Shown: positions 21,701 through 32,766, counted from the first letter of the stretch. The stretch: 64,000 bases of DNA from Eutreptiella sp. 'Long Island Sound 2002' (GCA_964036045.1 OZ038384.1:35776238-35840237), one strand, 5' to 3'. Notes: generated by a model not told the origin, from the sequence alone. A program made the numbers and translations.

Positions 21701-21880
21701 TATATGGCAGCCCCCAAAATCCCAGTCTCCCCAGCGAGACTGCCCTCAAGCAGTCTCACTTATATCGTGAAGGCCAGTTTAAGGACACTGTCACCGGTGA
21801 GACCAGGATTTGGAGGCCTTATGTACATAGGAGAGGTTGTTTGCGGAAAGCCTCACCGGTGCGGTCGCAAATGACCCCCA
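18760..21880. repeat. Satellite of about 62-bp units with palindromic core and orientation switch
   Basis: About fifty degenerate units are present. A unit includes a dyad close to AGTCTCGCCGGCGAGACT, then GGGATTTTGGGGCCTTCTC, a CTATATAGGAGAG stretch and GTTTGAGGCC. From about 18760 to 20095 the units run in one direction; from about 20098 to 21640 in the other. The switch is marked by the palindrome CTCCTATGCATAGGAG near 20090-20105. A short stretch at 21640-21775 reverts, and the last unit or so flips again. Frames inside it are not genes. Confidence 0.85.
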
Positions 21881-21889
21881 AAAGGGGGG

Positions 21890-23276
21890 GTATATGGCAC
21901 CGGCACCCGGGCTTGATCTAAATACCTCTCTTTGAGGTTATGTACAAAAGGCAAACAGGGCAAACAGTGGCGTTCATGAGCAAACAATACCATTTTTGCG
22001 GTCCTCAATGATCCCTGGCAAGAGCATTTATATTCATCATCAACATCATTCAAGCACCCAAGTTCGACTCCTGAGTGACCCCACATGACTCGGCCCAAAT
22101 ACACGCAATGGAGCACGTTGGCAAAGGGCCATTGACGGGTGCAGGTGGGGCCCCCGTATGGTGATGTGTGAACTGTCACATCCCCCCACTTCCCAGAGCT
22201 ACAATTCATCAGTGAGTATCACACAAGGTTCGTAAACGCAATGCATGACGTTCAAAGTTGTCACAAGCCGCCAGGTTTCAAAAACTGATCGTTTTGGGTC
22301 ACTTTGTGTGCCCAATGGTGGCCTTTTTGGGCCTGAAAGGTGGTCGTAAAGGGGTCAATGTGTCTAATTGTGAGGAAACGTGATTTTTGATCCGTTTGGG
22401 TTGGTTTCAATGCATATGACACCTGTTGCGGACATGTACCATGCTCGCAGTTAAAAAGTGAGGCCCTTTGTTTGGCCATTTTTGAAAATTTTCAAACCCC
22501 ATCACCCCCACCTGTGGCTGGTAGGCGGTTTTTGCTCAATCTTTCTGTGACTGGACCTCATACTCCAAGGTATGATCCACCCAAATTTCCGCCGGAGCCA
22601 AACCATTTGGCTCGTGAATTTCTGTCAATTCACGCCAGCTTGTTGTTGCTTGGTTTTCAATCTTGAACCTACGAGGGATTGTAAAACCTTGCTGGTTGCA
22701 CCTACATCTCACACTCGACCTTATGTGCCACTGAAAGCAAGGCACATATGCCACATCCAATTTGAATGACACAGCAGAGCTGCCAGGGAAGTTCCCACTT
22801 TTCATGGTTCAACTCACTCATTGAGTATCCCAATGGCCAATCGCTCTGTTGCTGGACACCATTGCACCCAAAGGTAAGGTCATGGAGAGGTTTGGGAGGG
22901 GGGGGTTGGGGTTGGCACAAGGCCTTGGTGGGCGGGGCGGGGGGCGGCCCTGTGTTAGAGAGGTTTCCAGTTATAGGGCACAGGGCTAGGGAATGAGGCG
23001 ACGGGTCAAACATATGGGGACGGGCCAAGGGAGAGTCACACTTTGCAGTCCGGGCCATCAACTGGTCAGAGTGTAAGTCAAAGTATCACCAGCTGTGGCT
23101 ACTAGAGGGTGAAGGTGTGGAGGCGGGGCTTGCAAATTCACGAACCTAATTTTGACCCAAACTTGGGCTTGGAAGGCGGGATGAGAGGAGTGTACCGAGG
23201 GTATACACAAAGTGCAGCAGGAACGGAATGGAAGGCGACAGGAGTGTAGAGGAGTGTGACGCTTCGTCGGGCATTT
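21890..23276. other. Intergenic
   Basis: No gene is seen. GGTATATGGCACC near 21889 marks the end of the satellite. Short G-runs occur near 22896-22910 and 22935-22944. The region runs up to the left terminus of element U1. Confidence 0.4.
23260..23271. other. Near-direct repeat flanking U1, left
   Basis: CGCTTCGTCGGG here and CGCTTCGTCTGGG at 27157-27169 flank element U1 a few bases outside its inverted repeats. It may be a target-site duplication displaced by an imprecise view of the termini, or a coincidence. Confidence 0.25.
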
Positions 23277-23280
23277 GGTG

Positions 23281-23505
23281 AAACCTAGTATGCACGTAGC
23301 AAAACCTAGTAAAATGTAGCAAAACCTAGTAAAATGTAGCAAAACCTAGTAAAAAAATTTTTTTTTTAAAAAAAAAATTTTAAAAATTTTTTTTTACTAG
23401 GTAAAAAAAGCAAAAATTTAAAAGAAAAATTTAAAAAAATTTTTTTTACTAGGTAAAAAAAGCAAAAAATTTAAAAATTTTTCCCTTACTAGGTTACTAG
23501 GTAGT
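23281..23505. repeat. U1 left ACTAGGT and A/T-run array
   Basis: Repeated ACCTAGTAAAATGTAGCAAA gives way to runs of A and T punctuated by ACTAGGT. Confidence 0.75.
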
Positions 23506-23569
23506 GACAAATTTGGACTTGAATTTGAACAAAAAAAACCAAGTTTATGGGGGGGGGGGGTCAACGGTA

Positions 23570-23641
23570 GGTGGTATTTATGTTTAAGGGCATGGTGCCC
23601 CCTGGTCTATTCCAGGCCACTTGTGTAAGTGGCGCCCCACC
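23570..23641. ncRNA. Candidate structured RNA motif in U1 (branched, three hairpins)
   Basis: An outer helix GGTGG (23570-23574) with CCACC (23637-23641) encloses three adjacent hairpins: GGGC/GCCC (23588-23600, 5-nt loop), CCTGG/CCAGG (23601-23616, 6-nt loop) and CCACTT/AAGTGG (23617-23632, GTGT loop). The same layout occurs in U3 at 36712-36783 with compensatory changes in the middle hairpin. It lies downstream of the U1 stop codon on the gene strand, so it could be a 3' UTR element. The fold is not a canonical tRNA. Confidence 0.55.
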
Positions 23642-23754
23642 CGGGCCAAACCGTGTATTGCAAGGTCAGCAAAAATAAAATGAGGCTCAAGAAAAGAAGG
23701 AGCTTTTATATGATAAATATATATATACATATATGAGGTGCACACACGCGTGCT

Positions 23755-26040
23755 TTATATGAAGTCGCAAAACACGCGCTTGTAGATGAGGTCCGACTTC
23801 TTGTCTTTGTAGGTGGGTTGTGCAGAGGGAGGGTTGTGCTTGCACATGTTGCGAATCACGCCCGTGGTCTTTTCTTCCAACTCTTTGATTAGATTTTTGT
23901 CATACTCCAATCTCCCAGAGGCATCTTTGGGGTAATGCTCTGGAACAAAAAATTCTTCACCACGGATCACCACCTTTGGACGGACCTCATCTACAGAAGG
24001 CGGCTTGTCAACCACAAGCCGGTCACCCAAGGCGAATGCCAACACAATGCATGCCAGTGTGGCAGTAAATTGCACATTCCATTTGCGCAATGCCACACAT
24101 ATCTCCGTGGAACAGAAACCAGAAGCATGCAGGGCACACTGATAAACTCCACATCCAGGGCACGTGATGTGGGCTGTGTCGTCGCAAAAAAAGCACGACG
24201 AACGGCTGGGTGAACAATAGGGCGTAGCATACATCCGTGCCAAGGCCCAACTGGGTGTGGTCTCAATAGGGGGGGCAGGCGGAGAACTGCGATAGTGCAA
24301 AGCTGCATGTGCAATCTCACGCAACAACCACAATCTGTCTTGTGGAAGTTGGATGCTACCGTTGACAACACGCCTAGACAAAAGGCAATGTAGCATTATA
24401 AGGCAGGCAGGATGGCAGCTCACACCGTCGTCCTGATGTAGGAAGGTGGAGTACAGGGGGGCTATAGCAAAAGCTACACTGCCGAACTCACCCAAAAACT
24501 TGTCCCACCTCTTCAGCGCCCTTGCCTTAATGCCTTCTTGTTCGGCAATGAGGTTCACTATTGCCAACTCCTCGGTGTTTGCACCCGCTATGTACGGCTT
24601 GTAACACAGCGGATCGAACACGAGGCACAAGAAAGTACGTGTTGGGGAAACCAACAACAAGCGCAGCACCCAATGTGCATTGCGCTTATCATAAATCTGC
24701 GCCACGAGCAAGGGGGGCGCATAGATCATATCAATGGACGCCGCGTTCAAAGTACGCCGCGCCCATGACTCAGCCAACACCTCCCTACGACCCAACGGTA
24801 AAGCCGACACATTCCACAATGAGTCACGCACAACCCACGCCACACCCATAACATCCCAGTCCGCACTCAAAGCTGTCCGAGCGGACCACCAGTAATACAC
24901 AACAATCTCGGCGGTATCTGTGACGTAAGATTCTGAGTAAAAATCCCTCAAATGGCGTGCCTCTAGCTTATATTGTTGAGACCCAGAACTTGGAGTGATC
25001 ACGTCAAGTGGTCGTTCCCATTCGTCATGGAGCAATGACTCAACATGCTGCAATTGGGCAGTAGGGCCGCCTGGGCCATTAGTCAGGGCATGGCACACTG
25101 CGGCCAAGACGTCATGTCCACAAACAGGCCTCGTAATAACCATTCCCGTCTGTGACGGCGGGGTGGTATTAGAGCATGGGGGTGGGGGGACAGTCTCCGT
25201 CCCAGCATTGGGATGGTCGGCCAATTCCTCCATGGCTAGAGGAGGGCTGGTAGGAGACGCATTTGCGGGGGTAATTGCGGGGAGGCTGCTGTCACCATCC
25301 GGGTGTGTGGAGGGGGGCGTCAAAGCACAAGGGGAGGAGGGGGTAGTTTCAGTATGGGATTGCGTGGGATGCAAGATCTTCCCAATCTCAACCTCCTCCT
25401 CCCACTTTTGCAAGACCCAGCGCGACTCATCTCTATCTTTAAACTTGCGAGCAACGCACTCCTCACCTTCCAAACACCACATGCACCCCTCGCAATAGAC
25501 GCACCATAAGAAAACTTTCCGATGGCACTGCCCACAAGTGAAGGGAGGGCGGTATAGGTGCATGGAATGCCACCGCTTGCTTCCACGGTCCAATTCCCGC
25601 TTCACAAGTGGTGCAAGGGCTAGGGATTCACCGTTACAGCTACCATCCGATGAGGAGTTAGAATGTGAATCAGAATTGGAGTCTGACAATTCTTGGCTCC
25701 TCTTGGCGGCTTTCTTTTTTTTGGGGCCTCCTTGTGACTTCAGAGCACGCACATGAGGCGCTTCAACGCGGGTTACAACGTTGCGTCTCACACTACTAAA
25801 CTTGAAGGGACGGGAACCAACAAACTTCCAGGAGTAGCGCAAAGGCACCTTGAAGCCGGGTTCCTTCACAAGAAGCCACAACAAACAGCCCTCACAAACA
25901 CCTAATGTGCAATACGTGGCACATGTGCAAGCCTCAGCTGTGACACGGTGAACCCTCAAGAAGTCGACAAATTGGGGCCATGTAACACGACCTCCGTCAG
26001 ATATGGTGGCCAAGGTTTTCTTCCACTGGGCCACTTGCAT
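23755..26040 (-). CDS. Zinc-finger plus Ulp1-like (C48) cysteine protease protein
   Basis: The frame is open from 26091; the first ATG is at 26038-26040, giving about 761 residues. With positions counted from 26091, residues 55-69 form a Cys cluster (CTCATYCTLGVCEGC). A Lys-rich and Ser-rich linker follows (120-155). Residues 186-212 form a Cys module (TCGQC, LWCVYC, CMWC, EEC). A long Pro/Ser/Thr linker precedes a Ulp1-type domain with the expected order of catalytic residues: H473 (AHWVL), D493 (VFDPL), Q553 and C559 (HQDDGVSC, the usual Gln-x5-Cys spacing). Another Cys/His module lies at 633-665, and the conserved tail is SDLIYKRVFCDFI. Ulp1 proteases cleave SUMO or similar modifiers and are carried by several transposon superfamilies. 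Relatives in this window are at 34361-35071, 36923-37320, 44470-45729, 48363-49438 and 59417-60110. Confidence 0.7.
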   Translation of the reverse strand: MQVAQWKKTLATISDGGRVTWPQFVDFLRVHRVTAEACTCATYCTLGVCEGCLLWLLVKEPGFKVPLRYSWKFVGSRPFKFSSVRRNVVTRVEAPHVRALKSQGGPKKKKAAKRSQELSDSNSDSHSNSSSDGSCNGESLALAPLVKRELDRGSKRWHSMHLYRPPFTCGQCHRKVFLWCVYCEGCMWCLEGEECVARKFKDRDESRWVLQKWEEEVEIGKILHPTQSHTETTPSSPCALTPPSTHPDGDSSLPAITPANASPTSPPLAMEELADHPNAGTETVPPPPCSNTTPPSQTGMVITRPVCGHDVLAAVCHALTNGPGGPTAQLQHVESLLHDEWERPLDVITPSSGSQQYKLEARHLRDFYSESYVTDTAEIVVYYWWSARTALSADWDVMGVAWVVRDSLWNVSALPLGRREVLAESWARRTLNAASIDMIYAPPLLVAQIYDKRNAHWVLRLLLVSPTRTFLCLVFDPLCYKPYIAGANTEELAIVNLIAEQEGIKARALKRWDKFLGEFGSVAFAIAPLYSTFLHQDDGVSCHPACLIMLHCLLSRRVVNGSIQLPQDRLWLLREIAHAALHYRSSPPAPPIETTPSWALARMYATPYCSPSRSSCFFCDDTAHITCPGCGVYQCALHASGFCSTEICVALRKWNVQFTATLACIVLAFALGDRLVVDKPPSVDEVRPKVVIRGEEFFVPEHYPKDASGRLEYDKNLIKELEEKTTGVIRNMCKHNPPSAQPTYKDKKSDLIYKRVFCDFI

Positions 26041-26084
26041 GCCATCGATGGGGGGGTACTCACGGACAGGCTTGCCGTTGGCAC

Positions 26085-26890
26085 CCCGCAAAATCAGAAG
26101 TGGCCCACAAGTGGGCGAAGTGGCTACCTCACCCCTGCCGTATCGGGGAGCCCCACCGCTGCAGAGCGGGGGGCAGAATCAGAAGTGGCCCACAATTGGG
26201 CAAATTGGCTACCTCACCCCTGCCGTATCGGGGATCCCCACCGCTGCAGAGCGGGGGGCAGAATCAGAAGTGGCCCACAAGTGGGCAAAGTGGCTACCTC
26301 ACCCCTGCCGTATCGGGGAGCCCCACCGCTGCAGAGCGGGGGGCAAAATCAGAAGTGGCCCACAAGTGGGCGAAGTGGCTACCTCACCCCTGCCGTATCG
26401 GGGAGCCCCACTGCTTCAGAGCGGGGGGCAAAATCAGAAGTGGCCCACAAGTGGGCAAAGTGGCTACCTCACCCCTGCCGTATCGGGGAGCCCCACCGCT
26501 GCAGAGCGGGGGGCAGAATCAGAAGTGGCCCACAAGTGGGCAAAGTGGCTACCTCACCCCTGCCGTATCGGGGAGCCCCAGCGCTGCAGAGCGGGGGGCA
26601 AAATCAGAAGTGGCCCACAAGCGGCAAAGTGGCTACCTCACCCCTGCCGTATCGGGGATCCCCACCGCTGCAGAGCGGGGGGCAGAATCAGAAGTGGCCC
26701 ACAAGTGGGCAAAGTGGCTACCTCACCCCTGCCGTATCGGGGAGCCCCACCGCTGCAGAGCGGGGGGCAGAATCAGAAGTGGCCCACAAGTGGGCAAATT
26801 GGCTACCTCACCCCTGCCGTATCGGGGATCCCCTCCGCTTCAGAGCGGGGGGCAAAATCAGAAGTGGCCCACAAGTGGGCAAGGTGGCTA
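26085..26890. repeat. 84-bp tandem repeat, about 9.5 copies (U1)
   Basis: Each unit contains the hairpin GGCCCACAAGTGGGC, a TGGCTACCTCACCCCTGCCG stretch and GCAGAGCGGGGGGCA. Because 84 is a multiple of 3, all three plus-strand frames stay open for about 270-315 codons, but they only repeat 28-residue peptides and are not likely genes. Diverged versions occur in U2 (35150-35420) and U6 (60540-60950), always just upstream of the protease-family gene. Confidence 0.9.
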
Positions 26891-26897
26891 CCCAGTA

Positions 26898-27148
26898 ACC
26901 TAGTAATAAAAAAAAATTTTGTTTTTACTAGGTTCTGAAACCTAGTAAAAACAAAAACTTTTTTTTTACTAGGTTTGAAAACCTAGTAAAAAAAAATTTT
27001 TTTTTTACTAGGTTTTGAAACCTAGTAAAAAAAAAACTTTTTTTTTACTAGGTTCCCAATACCTAGTAAAAAAACATGTTACCTAGTAAATTGTTACCTA
27101 GTTAAAAAAAAAACTTTTTAAAAAAAAATTTTTTTACTAGGTTTCACT
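26898..27148. repeat. U1 right ACTAGGT and A/T-run array
   Basis: About eight ACCTAGTAAAA / TTTTACTAGGT palindromic modules with A and T runs, ending in the right inverted repeat. Confidence 0.8.
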
Positions 27149-30100
27149 ACAGACCCCGCTTCGTCTGGGTTCTTACCAGGCAAACCAGGTGCCAACGGAA
27201 CCACTGGCTGACACGACGGAGTGACTCAGCACCCCTCTTGCCCGCCCGGTTCGAGGCGTTCCGACGTTCGAGAAGTGGTTCACAGTGGCTCGGGCGGACG
27301 GTCATGAGGGAGGAGTGGGAACGGCAAAGAGGCCCACAGGGTCAGAACCTCAGGACGGGCCAGTGGAGGGTGCGCCAGGGCCGTAACCACGGCCCGGGTG
27401 GCGTCCTGGTGGGCCCTGCCACCGAGGCAGGACATGCCGTCATGGGGCCTTGTGCACCACAGGCCCGAGAGGGTCAGTATGTTCGGCAAGCTTGCTGAGT
27501 CTACTTCCCACCCCTCGTGGGCTGGGGTGGCCTTGCTTACGGCCGTGCCTCCGGGGGATGCGGCCTTGGCTCTGCCCTGGCCCATGACGCCCTATAATTT
27601 GGACACTCTATGGCTGTACACGACGGCAGGTTTGGCCCACCGGTGGCGCCTGACGCCAGCGGCAGACACCAATTGAACTAGCCACTGCAGAATGAGAACG
27701 CCTCCGATCCTGCCGTGTCGCCATGGAGGTAGTGGTTAGGAATGAGCGCCCCCCCCCCCCCATGCCCAGACCGCCCCCACCTACATCCCCGGCCTTCCCC
27801 GCGACGGGACACACCACTCCCCCCTGCAGCAGGCGGAGAGGCCGCCAACAGGCGGCACAAGGGCGGGCCAGGGAGCCGCTGAGCACCCCCCACAGCCGGT
27901 TGACTGGTCGTGGCGCGGCGCGGCCGTGTGACCCGTTGTGCCCGCGCGCCCCAACCGCACGCACCGCATACACACTGAAGGTTGCGCGCTCCACACACAG
28001 GCACGGCGGCGTTTCCCTCCTGTGTGTGCCTCCGCAAGGTACAGGGGCTGTCAACAGTCCAGCAGGCCTTGCGACCGGACAACCGCGAATCGGCTGCCCA
28101 ATTCGGGTCGCGCAGGCGAGGGCGCCGACCATGGGTACGGCCATCCGGAGGAGGCCTTGACCCAACCCAACCCGGCCCCCTTTTTCAATGCAGGTGGAAG
28201 CCTGAGTCAGGTTCGTGGACAATTTTTTAGGTTGCCCAATATGGATTTATTGCTTTGAGTTCGCTGTGCACTGTACATCCTTTGACCACCAGGAATCAAC
28301 AACAACCATTCCAGCATCCATCCAGAAAGCACCAAGAATCAGCAACAACCATCCAGCGGCCACCAGGAATATAGGCCAAAAAAACTTTCCGGTGCCGAAA
28401 CCTTTCAAGGAGCAGTTGTCAAGGAGGAGGGTCAACCCCCCCGGATCCCCCCCCCTTCCTCCGCTCCAATGCGTTCCTGCCTGCACCACACACCGACCAC
28501 CCCTCCCCGCTCAGGAAACATGCATGGGCAAGCGAGTTTCGGTCGCCGTGCACATTCCACCAGCGACACCATGGGCAAAATGCCTGGATCTGCAGCGCAC
28601 CAGGGTTCTGTGACCTTTGGTTATCTGCAAGCCCCTGGTCTTGGTTTGCAATTTCCACATCATCATTGGTGGAGAGCAGCCGCCAAAATTGACGGTCTGG
28701 AAATGTCTAAATGTGAAGCTCTTGCAGGGTAGTGTGTGCCACGCAGGCAAAAGGCTGCAACTGTGAGCAGGTGATGGGACATTCCACACTCACCCACACT
28801 TCCCCCACTCATACCGAATGGTTCGGTGGAAATGAGGCGGGGGTCTAACTGCAATGAGGTACGTGCGCTGTGCCCTGCGATGCACCTGCGGTATGCAAAA
28901 GTAGTCCCAATGGCAATTGTGGAATTCAGCTTATTGAGCCTGTATACGGGTGGCTGGTTGGGTGGGTAGGCCTGAGACTAAACAGCAGCCATTTGTTGAA
29001 TTTCCTCAGCATCTCACCTCGTATCTTCTTGCGGTTATAACCTAGGGCTACACAACCCCTGCCCCCCTCAAGGCAGCATTCTTCAAGACCCCAAGACAGC
29101 AGAGGTTGCGAAGCCACATTACTCCACTTTAGAGACCCTGATACAGTCGCAGTTGTGTAGCCATGAGGGCACCATGCGACAGCATATGCATGCATGCCGT
29201 GTCATGTAGGCATTTTGGGGGCATATCCTTTTGGGGGCCTTTCTAGGGGAACTATGTCAAAAGCAGCACACAGGGCAAACACAGTCTTTGCCTCCCTGCT
29301 TTGGGATTCCCAATATAGTAGCAGGTACATGCCACAATTCCTCTATCCTTTTGGGGATTGTGAAATGGCATTGGTTAAGCAACCATTTTGACTCCTACCC
29401 ACTATGGAGACTGGCATGGATTATGTGCCAAGGTTCCTCCTTGCTTTGGGGACCCCAATATGGTCAGGAAGATATGGCATGGGCTATCTGAAGCATGTTC
29501 ACGTCTTCACGTACTTTGGCCATGGGGTGCACGGGTTAGGGCATCGCTGAACACCAACTGTGGCACCACGTCCGCAGCCGTTGTCCCGGTGCCTTCCTCC
29601 ATCTTCCGCATGTCCGCGCGCTCCTCCTGCTCGCAGCGACCCTGGCTTCCAGGGCCTCCGTCTTGGCCGACGGGGTCCTGCTCAGATCTAGCGGGCGACT
29701 GCACCTGCAATGCACCTGGGATGCCCACTACTAAGAGAACAACGAGACCTGTGGCCACCTCAGCCACCGGCGGTCACAGTCTACAACTCTCCGTGCTTTG
29801 TGCCACTGGCCTACACCCTGGCCACAGCCTTTTTGGTGCGCGGACTCACATCGTGGCAGGTGTCCAGTGCAGGCTTCTGCACCTGACACTCCCTGTGGTG
29901 CCAGACTCGCACATGGGGGCGCCCGTCCTATTTGTTGTTGACCTCCTTGTGCTGGGCGCGGATGGGGGGACGATTGGTTCGGCTGGTGGTTGCAGGCGGT
30001 TGCAGGTGGTTCAAGGGGTGGTTGCAGGTGATCGTCGGTGATTCGCGGATGGCTGCAGGCGGATTGAGGAGGGGTTCGAGTTGGTTCAAGGGTTTGTTTC

Positions 30101-30197
30101 GAGCAATTGGAGGTGGTGTTGAGGCCTGGCTCAACGTGGTTCACGGTGATCGTTGTTTCATTGTGCCAAATGGGTACCGAAGGTCAAAGGGGCGGGG
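27149..30197. other. Intergenic, no supported gene
   Basis: GC-rich sequence at 27.2-28.2 kb has several overlapping frames with no motif. At 29.2-29.5 kb there are degenerate repeats of CCTTTTGGGG(A/G) and CTTTGGGGACCCCAATAT-type strings. At 29.97-30.14 kb there is a GGTGGTTGCAGG-type simple repeat. Nothing is assignable. Confidence 0.4.
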
Positions 30198-30455
30198 CTA
30201 ATATGGAGATCTGGTCATTGAGATGTTGGAGCCCCCTGCAGCAGCAGTAGCAGAAATATTCCTAACACTGCGGATCAATTGCCAGACAGCGTTGTGGGAG
30301 TCGGTGAGGGCGGACCGAAATTTGTAGTGAAATTTCTTGTTGGGGTCTCGCAAATTGTCCACAAATTCCTGGCCTTTATTTTTTGTGTCCTCCTTGAATG
30401 CCTCGTAAAAGTGTGTGGAGACCATCTCCTCTGCAGCAGGGATTTTCTGTGGCAC
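30198..30455 (-). CDS. Exon-like small frame, unknown
   Basis: The 85-codon frame has protein-like composition, including HFYEAFKEDTKNKGQEFVDN and FRSALTDSHNAVWQLIRSV, with two amphipathic helices by eye. An ATG is not obvious at its upstream edge, and CTGTGCCACAG lies just before AAAATCCCTGC, which could be a splice acceptor. It is adjacent to, but outside, the pogo-type element. No family is recognised. Confidence 0.3.
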   Translation of the reverse strand: MPQKIPAAEEMVSTHFYEAFKEDTKNKGQEFVDNLRDPNKKFHYKFRSALTDSHNAVWQLIRSVRNISATAAAGGSNISMTRSPY

Positions 30456-30759
30456 AGAGGATGTGGGGGGATGAAAGACAAAGAAAAGATGAGAGCGGAT
30501 AGTAGGAGATTCAGCTCAGTATCTGAGTTAGGTGGCGACGGCAGCTCTGAGGTAAAAGACGCACAATGCCTGTGGGACCAAGCGCAACCCACTGTCCAAT
30601 CGCGGTCATCCAGCAGCATTACATCATCAGGCAAATAACGTCTACAAAAAATGCTCGGGACACTTCACATACACGCGAAGCAAATATCGCAAGGTTCATC
30701 ACCAGAAGAACACACCCAACAAAATGCAAACACCATGCACATCATAACCCCCCCCACCC

Positions 30760-32726
30760 ACCTATAGCCCCCCCTGGGGCTATAATATTCGAGATGACTG
30801 TCAGAGTTAAGGGGCTTATAGGTGTATGTGTGTGGGGAGGGGGGGGGGGTTACAGGTCGGGGATTTGTGTGGTTTTGCTTTCGGCGCTTCGCGCAATCTG
30901 TTGTTTGTTGTGTGTTTTTAGTTTCTGCTTATTTTCCCCTCATGGATATTGATTTAGATATGCCCTGCGCCGTGCCTGATGACAGTGATGATGATGAGGG
31001 TGATGACCCTTTTGTAGAACTTCATGATCTTGGCGGTGGGGATGAGGAGGAGGAGGAGCACAATGACATCGCCATCCTCGAGCAGGCCATCGCTGCTCTG
31101 CAATCCAGTGCACAGCCGACAACAAATATGGAGATTTGGCTGTGCCTGCTGCTGATGTGGCAGTGCCTACTGTTGATGTGGTTGTGCCTACTACTGACGT
31201 GGCAGTGCCTGTTGCTGATGTGGCTGTGCCTGCTGGTGATGCGGGTATGGGTGCTGAAGTTCCTATGCATGGTGCTGAGGCCGCAAAAGCTGCGGCCCCA
31301 ACTGCCCGACACATGTGCAGATCCCATGAGTTGGTGTTTAAATTGCAATGTTTGGATGCTTTGGACAACAGGGTCACCAAACGCAAACTTTTGCGGGACA
31401 AGACTTGACAAGAAAACTTTGAAGGGTTGCATATCCCAGAAAGAGGAGTTGTTGCAAGCTGCCCGCGATGCCATCAAATTGGGGAGGAGGATCAAAAGAA
31501 AATGTCGGCTGGCAGCAGGTGGTTTCAAGACAAAATATGGGCAGTTGGATGGAAACATGATAGCGTGGTGGATCAAAACAAAACGGGAAGAGAAGCAATG
31601 TGTTATGCGGCCCCGAATTTTTTTGAAAAATTAAGAAGAAGGCTGCCAACCTGTGTCTCCCGACATTTTTAATGCCACAGATTGGATGGACCGCTTCTTG
31701 CACAGGCACAAAATTGGGGACATTGCGGAGAGGCGCCGTGGTACAACACTTACAACAGGACATTTACAACTTGGACAAGGTACCAAACAGCCTAAGGGGG
31801 TTCATGTGCCGCAACATCAAGGCATTGAACGATAAAGGCACGCCGAATGAGGTGAGGATGTCACCCTTCACAGAGTCAGATTTCATGTGCTCTAAAACGA
31901 ACCTCCTTACCATTAAGTATCAGGAGAAGGAGCAACAGATTTTTCAGCCCATTAAACCTATCATGATTTCCAAAATGAAAGACAGTTTCAAGCTGTCCTG
32001 TGCTGAGCTGTCCAAGTACAATAAGGATGTCATTGTGACGTTCCAGAAGTGTGGTGTCATTGACACCAATTGGGTGTTGCAGCACTACCTTCCAAGATGG
32101 GGACCAGGGCCAGGGAAGCGGTGCTTTGTAGTGTATGACAGTGCCACGGCACATGTGACAAAGGCTGTCAAAGATGCTTTTGCAAACTAGGACACCTCCA
32201 TTGCGGTGATCCCTGGGGGTTTGGCTGCTCTTTTGCAAAGCTTTGACGGTGATTTCATTTTTGTACACAGGCATCAGTATCTGAAAGTGGCTGATCAGTG
32301 GGCTTCCAAGAACCTCAAAACAAAGCGCACTGCAGCCCAGAGGCAGATTTTAGGCACACACTTCACTGCTGCTGCCTACAAACATGCTAATTCTGTTGTG
32401 AATATAGCTGAATCATTCAAAAGGCTTGGTTACATCTGGCCCACACCAGATGGCAGCCACATTCAACTGTGGGAGCTTCCAAACTATAAATATGATGTCT
32501 CCTCTGCTTTGATTTGCTTCAGGGCTAAGCCTGTCCCTGAAGCAGACAATGCTGCTGAGCAACCTCCAGCAAAAAAGAAAAGGGCACAACCCTCTTTGAT
32601 GCACATGTGGAAGAAGTAACTGGTTGCAAAGTACCCTGAAGTTGTGGCCCACACACTTTACTGCTCCCTTTCCTGGCACAGCTCTGTCTTTGAAGTTCAC
32701 TGAGAAGGGGGGGGGGGGCTATAGGT
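30760..32726 (+). mobile_element. pogo/Tigger-type DNA transposon
   Basis: Inverted termini ACCTATAGCCCCCCC (30760-30774) and its complement (32712-32726) surround a transposase pseudogene. TATA at each edge fits the TA target duplication of the Tc1/mariner/pogo group. A related GGGGGTTACAGGT string occurs near each end as a direct repeat (30846-30858 and 32754-32766). Confidence 0.6.
30941..32619 (+). pseudogene. pogo/Tigger-like transposase, frameshifted
   Basis: An ATG at 30941 starts an acidic N-terminus (DDSDDDEGDDPF and an EEEEE run). Five heptads of the AVPxxDV type follow (31136-31240, another frame). Next is a helix-turn-helix-like region (TKRKLLRDKT, then KEELLQAARDAIKLGRRIKR) and a CENP-B-type segment (IFNATDWMDRFLHRHKIG). 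The DDE_1-type catalytic core shows FVVYDSATAHVTK and AVIPGGLAALLQSFD at about 32130-32245. A basic tail PAKKKR ends at a TAA at 32619. Frame changes occur near 31130, 31400 and 31750. In-frame TAA (31632-31634) and TAG (32188-32190) codons interrupt otherwise well-conserved stretches. This is a decayed transposase unless stops are read through. Confidence 0.65.
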
Positions 32727-32766
32727 CCCTGGATGACTCAAACAACGGAAGGGGGGGTTACAGGTG

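Larger units (their letters stand above)
23277..27148 (-). mobile_element. U1: Ulp1-protease element with A/T-rich termini
   Basis: The ends are inverted repeats of GGTGAAACCTAGTA (left 23277-23290; right 27135-27148, one mismatch). Inside each end lies an array of ACTAGGT or ACCTAGT separated by long A or T runs (23281-23505 and 26898-27147). Between them are one large minus-strand gene (23755-26040), the 84-bp repeats upstream of it, and a structured-RNA motif downstream of it. The termini of U3 (GGTAAAACTTAGTA) are of the same pattern. No transposase is recognisable inside, so movement would need a factor from elsewhere or an unrecognised activity of its protein. Confidence 0.65.

Noticed and set aside
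18760-21880. CRISPR array
   Set aside because: Units are degenerate and contiguous without unique spacers, the orientation flips, and the setting is eukaryotic.
26003-26938. Three overlapping plus-strand frames of 267-316 codons
   Set aside because: They arise because the 84-bp repeat is a multiple of three and lacks stops. The peptides are pure 28-residue repeats with no start context or homologue in the window.
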